A DNA stretch of 64,000 bases, taken from the NCBI GenBank assembly GCA_039707655.1, contig CM077676.1, forward strand, positions 84,801,395 through 84,865,394, given 5' to 3'. The first letter of the stretch is position 1. Each line of letters begins with the position of its first letter. The position numbers and the translations under genes are program-made. The notes under the pieces were generated by a model. That model made no database searches. It saw nothing but the letters and a program-made list of their open reading frames with translations, and was not told where the DNA came from. Below, piece after piece: positions 1-11,487 of the stretch. This DNA is from Elymus sibiricus (lineage: Eukaryota > Streptophyta > Magnoliopsida > Poales > Poaceae).

Positions 1-424
1 TAATGTTCATCCCTATTCCGCTCTATTTATTCTCTAGTGGGCAAGCATCATGTGGTAGGGAATGATCCAGGCACATATATCCAGTTGAATATAGGTGATC
101 ATGAGTTATTATTGTTGACATTATCCCTGAGATAAATAAGTTGGGAGGCGAAACATTAAGCCCCTATCTTCCTATGTGTTTGACTGAAATGGTTTGTTCT
201 AAAAATATGCATTGAGTGTCAGCAATCATGGAAGACTAAATGATAGTTGAGTATGTGGAATTTGCTAAACCAAAACTCTTACATAGACCCTTCCTGAAAA
301 TAAGATGAATTATAATTGTTCGATGACTGAAACATAGTTTGTTGATTTTCAAGAAAGTTTATGGTCTATACTTTAAACATGTGAATAACTTGCTACTTGA
401 TCATGAGAAGTTTTATGAGATGAG

Positions 425-429
425 CTACT
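425..429. repeat. Target-site duplication CTACT, left of Z
   Basis: CTACT lies directly before the TGACGG start of the Z 5' LTR and is repeated exactly at 9823-9827 after the 3' LTR. The 5-bp size is usual for LTR retrotransposons, so the ends of Z are well fixed. Confidence 0.95.
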
Positions 430-926
430 TGACGGTGTCCTGGATTAGGGGGTGCTAACCTAGCCGGCCCGTCTCCTCGGATGGGCCGATATGCCCCCAT
501 ACGTGATCAAGGTGGACTCCGGGGGCCGCAGATGGAAGACGTGATCAAGACTGCCTCTACCGAAGACTTGAAGTACACTTCAAGATTATTCCAGCTGCCT
601 TACTCTAAGATACCGACCTTGTAACCCGAGATACCCTCCCTGGCGTGTATATAAGTCATGGAGTTTAGCCCGTAGGGGGAGGACAACATCGCAACATCAA
701 GCACTTAGCTCTAGTAGTTAGATACCTATTACGATCTCGAGGTAGATCAACTCTGTACTCGATACACCTCCATTAATATAAACAGAAGCAGGACGTAGGG
801 TTTTACCTCCATCAAGAGGGCCCGAACCTGGGTAAAACATCGTCTCCTTTTGTCTCTGTTACCATCGATCTGAGATACGCAGCTCGGGACCCCCTACCCC
901 GAGGTCTGCCGGTTTTTACACCGACA
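430..926 (+). repeat. Z 5' LTR (497 bp)
   Basis: Starts TGACGGTGTCCTGG and ends with TTTTTACACCGACA. The same length and ends are seen at 9326-9822. It contains a TATATAAG box and the sequence GTAGGGTTTTACC seen in U5 regions of related grass LTRs. The sequence after the LTR (ctggtgctttcattgagag) lies where a primer binding site should be, but it does not match the common tRNA-Met site and I cannot assign a tRNA. Confidence 0.95.
648..655 (+). promoter_or_regulatory. TATA box of the Z 5' LTR
   Basis: TATATAAG sits about 270 bp before the LTR end, preceded by a pyrimidine-rich stretch (ataccctccctggcg). The same box is conserved in the 3' LTR. It would drive transcription of the gag strand. 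Confidence 0.6.
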
Positions 927-970
927 CTGGTGCTTTCATTGAGAGTTCCGCTGCGTGATCACCAGAAGGA

Positions 971-3900
971 TTGATGGCTCATCTGCAGATCAACTGCATC
1001 AATGGCTGTGGGGACGTCTACGCCCCAGGACAGCTTTTCGTCTTCGGCAGCATGGTCTTTTGCGCCAACTCAATGGGTCATCTGACCTCGGTCGACAACT
1101 ACGCCCCTGGTCGGATCGTGACCTTTGGCGGCCTCGAGTACACTTCGGACTCCTGTGGCGAGCTCGTCTTATCGGGATGGACTCCCGGCCGGATCGAAAG
1201 CTCGGCCGGTCCTGGAGGCTCGACTCCGGAACCGAACTCCGTCACGGTGCCCCTTGAGACCCCAGACGCCACCGCTCCGGCTAGTCTCTCCCCGATTATC
1301 AGTCCGGAGATAGATCCGGCACCCACTGCTGAAACTACGCTGGCGCCAGAAACGATCCCGGCGCAGAAACCGGACCCATGCCCGGATTCACCTCACACCG
1401 GAAACACGTCTGGTTACACGCCGAGGCTACTCCAAATCAGCCCTGCCTACGGCGCATCCATGGATCCCAAAGAGTTATGTCACCTTGATGAGATGCTTTG
1501 CCGCATCCAGAGCATGTCCATCTCGGACTGCAAGACTTCGGTTTACGATCAGATCGGACTTAAAGCCGACGATAGGGAAATTCACATCCCACCCACCACC
1601 CATCTAGTCGCCACGATCGATGATTTAACCGACGTGTTGGACTACGGCGAACCTTCCGACATGGAGGAAGATGCTGATGGCCCCCTTGAGGACACCTTAA
1701 ACCCGGTCAATACGGGGAGGTGGACGACCACATCCACCTACGATATCTACATGGTGGATACCCCCAAGTCCCCTCCAAGACGTCGACGAAGACGCCGACG
1801 GGGAAATAATGGAGAACCCAGTGGCAACGACGCGACAGCCAACAACAATGACGCGGAGGACGGTGATGCCAATGACCATGAGGAGGACATTCAAGCCTTC
1901 CCCGCAAGGGACGGCACAGCAGATCGACATCTTGGGCACTCCGACCCCGATGACCTATTCGAAGGGGCCGACGAAAATTACATGCCAGAGTCGAAGGAGG
2001 ACGACAGCCTCGGTACCGAGGACTTCATCGTCCCCGAGGACCCCTTCGAACAAGAACGCTTCCAGCGACGCCTTGTTGCGACGGCCCGGAGTTTAAAACG
2101 CAAGTAGCAGCAGTTGCAAGAAAATACAGACAGGCTAAATGAAAAGTGGGTTGAAGTGCTCTCCGCCGAGCAAGATATGGAGAACCGACGTCATAGTGCG
2201 CCGAAATCCTACCCACGCAAGCGCCTCTTGCCAGAATTCGATGAAGAGCTCGCTGATGACCTCGATCAGCCCCCTAGAGGACGGGACAGGCCAAGACGAG
2301 AAGACAATGGTGAAAGACCACCTCCACGCCATCATGGTAAAGACCCCGTGGACTACCCGGATCCTCGTGACGCTAGACGTCGTACTGAAGATAATAGGGC
2401 TCCTCCTCGGTCCATCTACGGATCAAGGGGATGCGCGCCCGCGGGGCGCAACGGCTACGACGCCTGGATGGACAGGAACGGCCGCGCCCGAGATCAAGCT
2501 TACTCACGGCTCTCTCCCGAGACCCGACGAGACCCTCCTCGGTCCCGAGGTCCGGCTGACCCGATCTGCTTCACAGACAGGGTAATGGAACATCAGTTCC
2601 CGGAAGGGTTTAAACCCATCAACATAGAATCATATGATGGTACCACGGACCCTGCAGTTTGGATCGAGGATTTCCTCTTGCATATACACATGGCCAATGG
2701 AGATGATCTTCATGCCATTAAATATCTGCCGCTCAAACTAAAGGGTCCGGCAACACACTGGCTTAACAGCCTACCTCCTTATTCTATCGGCAGCTGGGAG
2801 GCCCTAGAAGACGCCTTTCGAGCCAACTTCCAGGGCACATATGTCCGACCTCCGGACGCTGATGACCTCAGCTGTGTCACCTAGCAGCCAGGCAAATCAG
2901 CCCGCAAGTTCTGGAACAGGTTCCTCACTAAGAACCAGATTATAGACTGCTCCGAAGCTGAAGCCATCGCCGCTTTCAAAAACAATATCCGAGATGAATG
3001 GCTGGCTCGACAGCTCGGACAGGATAAACCGAGAACTATGGCAGCCCTGACTTCACTAATGACTCGCTTTTGCGCGGGAGAAGATAACTGGCTCGCCCGA
3101 AGTACGCACAACGGCGAGGCAGGCACCTCGGAAATCCGCGACGCCAATGGAAAACCAAAGCGCAATAAAAATAAGCGCAGGTATAAAAATGGCGGAATCG
3201 ATACTGAAGACGCTGTGGTTAACGCAGGATTCACCGGACCTAAATCCGGGCAGAAAAGAAAACCCTATAAAGGGAACAAAGACGAACCTAGCCAGCTTGA
3301 CAGACTCCTGGACCACCCATGTGGGATTCACGGTACCCAGGAAAAACCAGCAACCCACACTAACAGGAATTGCTGGGTGTTTAAGCAAGCCTGGAAGATA
3401 GCGGCAGAGGGACAAAATAAAACCCAACACCGCAGCGACGACGAGGATGAACCTCGGCAGCCCACTAATGGAGGGCAGAAGAAGTTTCCAAATGAGGTAA
3501 CAGAGGTCAATATGATCTACGTCACCCACATCCCCAAGAGGGAGCGGAAACGTGCACTTCGGGACGTATACGCGCTGGAGCCAGTCGCCCCGAAGTATAA
3601 CCCGTGGTCGGCTTACCCGATCACTTTCGATAAGCATGATCATCCGACTAGCATCAGGCACGGCGGATCGGTGGCGCTCGTCCTGGACCCCATTGTTGAT
3701 GGTTATCATCTAACACGCGTCCTAATGGATGGGGGAAGCAGCCTTAACCTCATTTACGAGGGTACAGTTCGGAAGATGGGCATCGACTCATCTCGGATCA
3801 AGTCGAGCTCTACCACCTTTAAAGGTGTCATCCCGGGCGTCGAACCCGTTGTACGGGAACAATAACCCTAGAGGTAGTCTTCGGTTCGCCCGAGAACTTC

Positions 3901-4221
3901 AGAAGTGAGGAGTTAATGTTCGACATCGTACCCTTCCGGAGTGGGTACCATGCGCTCCTAGGGCGCACCGCCTTCGCCCGCTTTAACGCAGTTCCGCATT
4001 ATGCCTATCTCAATCTCAAAATGCCGGAACCCAAGGGCGTTATCACTACCAATGGTAACACAGAACGCTCACTCCGGACAGAGGAACAGACCACGGCTTT
4101 CGCAGCCGAGGTTCAAGCATCCGAGGAGGCAGCCCGCAGTAGTAAACGTGTTGCCCGCTCTTCGAAGCGCGTCAAGGCTGCACAAATCGACCTCGGCCAG
4201 TTACCCCCGCACCTGAAATAG
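971..4221 (+). pseudogene. gag: Z gag-protease reading frame with two stops and a frameshift
   Basis: One frame runs from an ATG at 974 (an upstream in-frame ATG at 971 is also possible). It is interrupted by TAG at 2105-2107 and TAG at 2882-2884, then shifts frame near 3855 and closes with TAG at 4221. The first 378 codons are acidic, with an Arg-rich stretch, and resemble gag N-termini. The gag core follows (WIEDFLLHIHMANGDD, LKGPATHWLNSLP, EDAFRANFQG, then RKFWNRFLTKNQI). A Cys-His motif lies near 3320-3380 (CGIH...HTNRNC). The protease site is LMDGGSSLNLIY, where DGG replaces the usual D-S/T-G. The protease tail, LLGRTAFARFNAVPHYAYL, lies in the shifted frame. Both stops look like single-base changes from CAG. 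The product would form the particle and process it, but this copy is probably dead. Confidence 0.88.
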
Positions 4222-5502
4222 GGGTGCGGGCTCCTCGAGCGCCCTCTCTGTGGGCACTACGTCCCTAGAGTGCAAAATTTCACGCTCAAGATCCCCTGGG
4301 ACGCCGAGGAGCCAAAACAATTCTGAAGCGTCAGGCGCGGGTTAACCACGCAATGGCAAGGCTTAGAGCCCCAGAGCAGGCAGGCATCTGTAAAAGAAGC
4401 AGCCAAAATATGCATACGTCTAGGTGGCCTTAACCACAGAGTGACTTCGGCCACACCTCCACTAAAGGAGCTTGGTCAATCAAACACTTCGAGTGTATAA
4501 AGGGCCAGAAGGGCATCGACCTTCGCAAATTTTTCGTCTTCAATCAGGACGATCTGGTCAACAGTTCGGACACGCAGACGTGCGGCAGGCTTCGGTCTGG
4601 ATCCTTTAAAATCCGTTAGTAATTATCCGACCTGTTTTTCCTCCTCCTTCTTTACCGTCTACATTGTATTCTTTCCATTACTCTCGTCCACAGGGCATGT
4701 ACATGATTGATATTATGAAATAAAGAAACCGTGCCCTTTCAAGGTCCCTATTGTATTTCTTTATCAGCATAGCTCTGGAACGATGAAGTTCTCTAAAAGA
4801 GATGCAATTGTATGACGAAGTCCGATGTGTTCGGCGTCTTGGATTTTGGCCTTATATGCATCAGTTTCGAACCTAGATTTCGGTCAATAGTTGGGTTGCC
4901 CGGCTCCTATGTGTACCCCTTACGTTTCTGATGAATTCGGCTAACGGCATAATGGGAGAACCACTACGATTGCGCCGCCAGGTCAATTGGCGTGGCACCT
5001 CAGTGGAGAAAGCCGAAAACTGACTATCTAGGTGAGCGTAAACTGGTCTGCCATCCGGAGACCGCGTCAAGCGATGTGATCATAGAGATCACCCGTGTTA
5101 AACGAAGGGCTTTCATTTTTTAGCCGAAGTGTGTTATGGCCTAGACCTCGGCCAAATAGGCCGAACATGTCCCACACCGGGGCCTGGTCATCACCCCACA
5201 GTCAAACTCCTAAGGCTAAGTGAAAGACATCAAGCCACTATAGTCCGATTGCCTAGTTCCTCTAAGTCATCGACCGCCCATGGGTACCGAGACGTCGGCT
5301 AAGGGTCAAGTATGGCTTAGGGAACACCCTTTGTAAGACCTACACTGGGGCTGAAGCCGACGACTGGCCACTCTCATTTTAAAAAGTCATATCGGAGGAA
5401 TAATCAAATTACTAAATAAACATATATGGAACTTCGAGCCATCTTCATTTAAACAAAAGATAAAGTTTTTACATACTACACTCCGGCATTCCGAAGTATC
5501 AT
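4222..5502. other. Z non-coding spacer where pol would be
   Basis: About 1.3 kb between the protease end and the 3' end of the antisense gene. I see no reverse transcriptase, RNase H or integrase motif in any frame and no long open frame. It probably marks the deletion or replacement of pol. Confidence 0.7.
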
Positions 5503-8500
5503 CTAATAATAAAGATTGTCTTTGGGGCACATGGCCTCGGTGGTCCGAGCTCCCGCTTCCACTTCGGCAAAGAACTGCTCGGCAGTCCGCGGCATGTCGG
5601 CAGGAGGGCCAGCAGCACAAGTCGCCGCATCAACTTTGCGAAAGTGGGTCTTCACGCAAGCATATGCCCTCCGAGCCCCTTCGAAGCACGCGGACCTCTT
5701 CCAGCGGTCAACGCAGGGCACGGCATCTCGGAGACGAGCCGTCAAGCCGAAGAGACTCCTCGGCATGGCTTCGGCCGGCCACAGAGCAACGCAGAGGTCC
5801 TGGAGTGCTGGCCTTGTCATGCGAAACAGTTCGACCAGCTGCTTCACTCGATGATTTAGCAGCTGCGCGGATGGAGACCCTGGGAATTGACCCCAGAAGG
5901 CCTTCTCCGCCTCATGACCTGCCAGCTGGCCAAAATAGGCCACCGCATCCTCCGCGCTCTGCGGGAGATCCTCGAAGACCTCTGCGGAACGCCATCTCTG
6001 GGTGAGCTCGACACACCCTTTGCTGCCAAACGCACACTGCAGCAAAAATATCTTACCCGAGGCGATTTGCTCCACTTGCTGGAGCACCTCGCGGTCTGCA
6101 CGCGCCGAGGTGTTGAGCTCGGAGTGGGCACGCTGAAGCTTCTCGAGCTCCTCTTTCGTCCGCTGCCCCTCCTCCTGAAGCTTGTCGCGCGCTTCAAACA
6201 CGCCCTTCGGGGTCTCCTCGACCTCTAGCACCCGCGCCTGGTGCTTCTCCACGGCCGCCTTCTCAGCAGTCCGCGCCTTCTCGGCTGCGGCGGGAGCAGC
6301 CTTCTGCTGCCGCACCTCCTTCTGAGCCCTTTCAAGCTCGGCCTTGAGCGTCTCCAGCTCCGCTGTCAAACATATTTAAATCTTAGTTGTTTTTTTTCAA
6401 CATACAACACGGAAAGCAAGTTTAACCTTGCTTACCTTGAGATCGCTCAAGTCTCCGGTTCATCTCCGCCATCTCTTCGGAGACGGAGTCCGGTACTAAG
6501 GTCGCAACCTGTAATAAAACAAACACCTTGTTATAGGACAAATGGTCTTGACCATCCACGTGCTCCAGGACAGCCACTTTGGGTAGCGTCCTGTGGGCTA
6601 CTCAACAGGCTCCTACTTACTCAAGCGACACCGATGCCGGTTTCTTGAAACCGACTTCGGGCTCGGGGGCTACTCACTCATTACGCCGTTTAGCAGGCTA
6701 CATTTTTATGTCCTCGGACAAAATTCATAAAGACAAAGCAAACCGAATGCGCAGAAGACGTACCTCGACACCTGCTACGAGGATTTTGAAGACCTCGTGC
6801 AGGCCGGCCTCTATGGACCGGTAGCCTTCCAGCGCCGTGCCTATCAAGGGACGGTGCTCCTCCTTGAGGGAGCAGCCCTTTAGGGCCTCCTCCACCTCCT
6901 CGGCCCACCCCGCGCCGGCCCGCCCTTGGACAGCAGGCTGGGGTGGAGAGAAGACTTCGGAGGGATCCACCCGAGGAGCCTCCGTCTGTGAAGGCGGTGC
7001 CGAGGTATACTCCTGCTGGGCCGATATCTGGCCCAGCCCTTCTTCGATGACCTCGGGGCGCTTCGTCCCCTGGTCTTGTTGGCCGAGGCTTCAACCTCGG
7101 CCATGACCGCCGCATCGTCGGCCCCTGCCGTGTTGACCTCGGGGGCCAGGGTGGATGTTGCCTCCCCCAGACCGACTTGCATTGGGGAAGAAGCAGCGGG
7201 CTCTGGAGTCCCGCTGGCGGATGGCAACCCGTTCGAGGAGCCGCTAGGGATCACCTTTGGCGGACTGTGTATGAAAAGTTGCTTTTGTAAAATTTCCCTT
7301 GATGAAACACTGACTCAAGCAAGGGAGACAAGGATAAGGGCTTAACCTCGAGGTGCCGGCTTCTTCCTCCCCGTTATGAGGGGGTCTTCCTCTGAGTCAC
7401 CGGAGAGCTCGGCTCTCTCCGACGACTTGTTGGCGGCCTCGGATGAGGCTCGCCTCGGCCTCTTTTGGGCCTTAGGCGGCATGCCCACGTCGGCGTCTTC
7501 CGACACCGTCCTCTTCCCCTTTGGGGGGGAGGGAATCTCCTCCTCTCCCTCCTCAGCGGCGCCGTCTTGAGCGGCGGAGGTGTGGGTCTCCTCTGATCGG
7601 GTGACCGAAGTCCCTCGGGTCCGAGCACTGGACTTCCCCGTTTGGGTCTTCGTCCCTTTGGAAGCCACCACATGTGGCTCCTCGGTCAGAAGCGCCGAGA
7701 GCAGGGGAGTTCGGGGCTGTTCTGGCAATGGGGTTGGGCATCGTACCTCTTTTACCCATGCCGACCACTTCTGCAAAATGTCAAAACACGACGGCTCAAA
7801 TAAAGACTTTACTCCTCGGAGCAGTAAGCAAAGAATAAAAGATTGAAGGACGGAACCACTCACCGGGGGGGGGGGGCTCATAGCCGTGTTCGAGGCCGCG
7901 GTCCTCTCCCTCCTTGGGAATCTTGTCCTTGGCCAGCTTCATGAGCTTTGTCCACATATTGGCCAAGGTGGAGCGGAAGAAGGTGTTGATGGTGTCCATG
8001 TCCTCGGGCTTCTGTGCCCACATCGGGGTGGCCCGAAGTTGGAGAGGAACGATGCGGCGGTTGAGCATGACGTTGATGACATCGGCCAGCTCAGCCTTCG
8101 CCGTAGTGGTCCACCACATGATCCTCTCGACTAGGGTCTCCACCTCTTCGGGCTTCCCCCAGGCGATGCCGTTTTCCTTCCAAGATTTGAGTTTCTTGGG
8201 CGGCCCGGCCGAGAAGGCTGGGACCTCGGTTTGACCAACGGCAAGGGGCTCGGTGATGTAAAACCACTCCTTTTGCCATTCCTTCACCGTTTCGATGATG
8301 GTGCCCTTGAACCAGGTGGCCCCCTGGTTCTTGCTGATCATTGCCCCTCCGCACTCCACGAGTTCGGAGCCGCTGGACTTCGGTTTAATCCCGAAGAGCT
8401 TCAGCCATAGGCCGAAGTGTGGCTCACAGTGGAGGAAGGCCTCACAGACTGTTATGAAAGCGGCGAGGTGGAGAATGGAATTGGGGGCTAGGTGATGGAA

Positions 8501-8740
8501 ATCTAACCCGTAGTAAAACATGATCCCGCGCACGAAAGGGTGCAGCGGGAACCCGAGGCCTCGGATGAGGTGGGGGACGAAGACCACCCGCTCCCCGGCG
8601 TTGGGAGCGGCTACCAGCTCGTCGGCCTCTGGAGCGCGGGCGGCGATGGCAGGGGCTAGATACCCCGCGTCGCGCAGCTCGGTGATGGTCACCGCCGTCA
8701 CGGTGGAGCCGCCCCAGTGCCCCTTAAGGGTATCGGCCAT
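5503..8740 (-). CDS. Antisense spliced gene of element Z (plant transposon-type protein)
   Basis: Reads away from the 3' LTR, opposite to gag. Proposed exons: 8740-7864, 7770-about 7347, about 7266-6765, 6508-6436 and 6362-5503. Visible GT-AG pairs include donor GTGAGT at 7863, acceptor TTTTGCAG before 7770, donor GTACGT near 6765, acceptor TTATTACAG before 6508, donor GTAAGC after 6436 and acceptor TTTGACAG before 6362. Exon 1 carries a conserved-looking block (VPHLIRGLGFPLHPFVRG, FYYGLDFHHLAPNS) typical of proteins annotated as putative gypsy-type transposon proteins. Exon 2 is charged and low in complexity, with a KGKR basic patch. Exon 5 starts with a coiled coil (LETLKAELERAQKEVRQQ). A 12-base G run at the first donor and a frame change near 7045 suggest decay. 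The function of such antisense ORFs is unknown; no catalytic motif is visible. The exon model is inference. Confidence 0.62.
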
Positions 8741-8865
8741 GGCTGATGGGGAAATCGAGCTTGAGTACGAGAAAGGCGTAAGGGCTAGATCTGGGTGTTG
8801 GAGCTAGACGAAGCGGCAGCAGGGGAGGAATGGGAGCGTAGGCTATCGCTTTGTTCTCCCCATTG

Positions 8866-8873
8866 CTTTTATA
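8866..8873 (-). promoter_or_regulatory. Putative TATA box of the antisense gene
   Basis: On the minus strand this reads TATAAAAG, about 126 bp upstream of the ATG at 8740. Spacing suits a plant promoter with a short 5' UTR. The stretch 8741-9325 would be the promoter and the region before the 3' LTR. Confidence 0.45.
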
Positions 8874-9310
8874 AGCCTATGAAAGGCCAAGAGCCCCCTT
8901 TGCTGCGCCGATAAATTCGCGATTGCTATCAAAGATGCCGTTGAAACATATGGGGGGAAACGAAATTTTGATGATATCCCTAAGAAAGCGGGCACGATCT
9001 CTGCCTCGACGGGATGTGCCAGTAAAGGAGCCGCCTCGAAACGCGATTTGAGGGGAGGCAGTAACTGCTCAACCTGTCGTGGGGCGGGCCTCTCCGATAA
9101 AGCTGTCAGGCCGGATTGGATTGTTCATACCGGCACAGCAAGCCTTCGAGGCTAAGATACTTGCTCACCTCGGGTAGGGTACAAGCTCGGTTGGACCACG
9201 GATGTCGATGCTCCATTAATAGAATTCGAAATATAAGGTGGAACTCGTCTATCAAGCCGGAGACTCCGGATCCGAAGTAATGGTTCAAGGTCGTGCTCGG
9301 CGTAGAAGAC

Positions 9311-9325
9311 CAGTTCGGGGGCTAC
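9311..9325 (+). other. Z polypurine-tract region
   Basis: The sequence cagttcgggggctac lies directly before the 3' LTR at 9326. The G-run is where plus-strand DNA synthesis would start. It is placed by position more than by composition. Confidence 0.6.
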
Positions 9326-9822
9326 TGACGGTGTCCTGGATTAGGGGGTGCTAACCTAGCCGGCCCGTCTATTCGGATGCTCCGATATGCCCCCATACGT
9401 GATCAAGGTGGACTCCGGGGGCCGCAGATGGAAGACGTGATCAAGACTGCCTATACCGAAGACTTGTAGTACACTTCAAGATTATTCCAGCCGCCATACT
9501 CTAAGATACCGACCTTGTAACCCTAGATACCCTCCCTGGCGTGTATATAAGCCATGGAGTTTAGCCCGTAGGGGGAGGACAACATCGCAACATCGAGCAC
9601 TTAGCTCTAGTAGTTAGATACCTATTACGATCTCGAGGTAGATCAACTCTGTACTCGATACACCTCCATTAATATAAACAGAAGCAGGACGTAGGGTTTT
9701 ACCTCCATCAAGAGGGCCCGAACCTGGGTAAAACATCGTCTCCTTTTGTCTCTGTTACCATCGATCCGAGATCCGCAGCTCGGGACCCCCTACCCCGAGG
9801 TCTGCCGGTTTTTACACCGACA
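9326..9822 (+). repeat. Z 3' LTR (497 bp)
   Basis: Same length and ends as the 5' LTR with about 13 substitutions and no indels seen, for example CTCCTCGG versus CTATTCGG near the start. It is followed by the CTACT duplication at 9823-9827. Confidence 0.95.
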
Positions 9823-9827
9823 CTACT
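9823..9827. repeat. Target-site duplication CTACT, right of Z
   Basis: Exact match to 425-429. W sequence resumes at 9828. Confidence 0.95.
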
Positions 9828-9972
9828 GTTTATGATATATATTGATGCTAGAAAAAGTGTTTGAAATTATCATTGATCAAACTTATGCGCTATGCTAGCA
9901 TTCACACTTCATAAATTATTTCCTTTATCATTTACCTACTCGAGGGTGAGCAGGAATTATACTTGGGGATGC

Positions 9973-11487
9973 TGATATGTCTCCAATGTATCTATAATTT
10001 ATGAAGTATTCATGCCATGTTTACAATAGTTTTATATGGTTTTGGTGTACTTTTATATTATTTTTTGGACTAACTTATTAATCTAGTGCCAGTGCCAGTT
10101 CCTGTTTTGGTGTACTCAAAAAATCCATACCAAATGAAGTCCAAACGCGATAAAACTTTATGGAGATTTATTTTGGAATATATGTGATTTTTGGGAAGAA
10201 GAATCAACGCAAGGCGGTGCCCGAGGGCTCCACAAGGCAACACGGCGCGCCCACCCGGGGCCATGCCCTGTTGCCTTGTGGGCACCTTGTAGGTCGGTTG
10301 ATTCCCTTCTTTCGCTGCAAGAAAGATAATTTCCAGATAAAATCCCCACAAAATTTCAGCCCAATCGGAGTTACGGATCTCCGGGAATATAAGAAACGGT
10401 TTTCAGCCAGAAACAGGAGCACAGAAACTAAAGAGAACAGAGAGAGAGATCCAATCTTGGAGGGGCTCCCGTCCCTATGGGCACCATGGAGGCCAAGGAC
10501 CAGAGGGAGAACCTCTCCCCATCTAGATGGGAGGCCATGGAGGAGCAAGCTGGAGGGGGAGCCTCTCTTCCCCTCTCTCTCGGTGGCGCCGGAGTGCCGC
10601 CGGGGGAACCATCGCCGCGGTGATCGTCTTCATCAACATCACCATCCATCACCTCCCTCATCTCTTTTCAGCGGTCCACTCTCTCGCACCCCACTTTAAT
10701 CCCCTATTTGAACATGGTGCTTTATGCCACATATTATTTTCCAATGATGTGTTGCCATCCTATGATGTTCGAGTAGATTTCTTTTGTCCTTTGGGTTGAT
10801 TGATGATCTTGATTGGTTTGAGTTGTATGTTTTATTTTGGTGCTATCCTATGGTGCCATCCGTGCCGCGCACACGTGGGGGATTCCCGCTGTAGGGTGTT
10901 ACAATACGTTCATGATTCGCTTATAGTGGGTTGCGTGAGTGACTGAAACACAAACTCGAGTAAGGGGATTGTTGCGTATGGGAGTAAAGGGGACTTGATA
11001 CTTAATGCTATGGTTGGGTTTACCTTAATGATTTCTAGTAGTTGTGGATGCTTGCTAGAGGTCCAATCATAAGTTCATATGATCCAAGTACGGAAAGTAT
11101 GTTAGCTCATGCCTCTCCCTCATATAAAATTGCAATAATGATTACCGATCATGTTATCAATTGCCTAGAACAATTCCGCACACCGATCCATCATTATTCC
11201 ACACTCGCTATTTGTAATATATTCTAACTTTATTTAGGTAGCACCTATTTTTATGTTTTGGTTCTCCGATATCATGCAAAGCTATCCTCTTCATACCCAC
11301 AACGTAGTTTTATTTCTCGTTTCTAGATGAAAGCAAACGCTCGGTGTACGTTGAGTCGTATAAGTGGCAGATAGGACTTGAGAGAATATTGATCTTACTT
11401 TTAGCTCCTTGTGGGTTCGACACTCAATACTTATCACTTCCATCTTTGGAAATTGCTATGATGATTCCTTGCACTTGGGGATTATCA
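9973..11487 (+). repeat. W 3' LTR (1515 bp)
   Basis: Begins TGATATGTCTCCAATGTATC, a mutated form of the TGATACGTCTCC start used by Sab1 and Sab2, and ends GCACTTGGGGATTATCA. It contains a GC-rich inverted repeat at 10230-10281. Overlapping open frames on both strands of this LTR are not credible genes. Confidence 0.8.
10230..10281. repeat. 12-bp perfect inverted repeat in the W LTR
   Basis: CCACAAGGCAAC at 10230-10241 pairs with GTTGCCTTGTGG at 10270-10281 around a 28-nt loop containing GGCGCGCC. The same module is seen in the LTRs of Sab2 and X. Confidence 0.85.

Larger units (their letters stand above)
430..9822 (+). mobile_element. Complete Gypsy-type LTR retrotransposon Z, lacking RT and integrase
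   Basis: Z is bounded by 497-bp LTRs (430-926, 9326-9822), TG...CA termini and a CTACT duplication. By eye the LTRs differ at about 13 positions (2.6 percent). The + strand carries gag and an aspartic protease (971-4221) broken by stops and a frameshift; the minus strand carries an intron-containing gene (5503-8740) near the 3' LTR. No reverse transcriptase, RNase H or integrase is present, so Z is non-autonomous. An extra antisense ORF next to the 3' LTR is known for some Tat-clade Gypsy elements, and I infer that clade. At the often used grass LTR rate of 1.3e-8 per site per year, insertion would be roughly 1 million years ago. Confidence 0.92.
1..11487 (+). mobile_element. LTR retrotransposon W, 3' part, split by element Z
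   Basis: Bases 1-429 and 9828-9972 form one internal 3' region interrupted by Z; removing Z and one CTACT copy rejoins them. The region ends with a polypurine-like stretch (acttggggatgc, to 9972) and then an LTR from 9973. This tail of leader text, a Xho-like ctcgag, gagcaggaatta and ttggggatgc also precedes the 3' LTR of Sab2, so W belongs to the same broad group of Triticeae Gypsy elements. The 5' part of W lies outside the window. No coding sequence of W is visible here. Confidence 0.75.

Noticed and set aside
5503..8740. A captured host gene in Z
   Set aside because: The exon 1 protein resembles transposon-linked plant proteins and lies at the usual place for an antisense ORF in Tat-type elements.
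10160..10699. 179-codon ORF in the W LTR
   Set aside because: It covers LTR promoter and hairpin sequence and is matched by equally long frames on the other strand.
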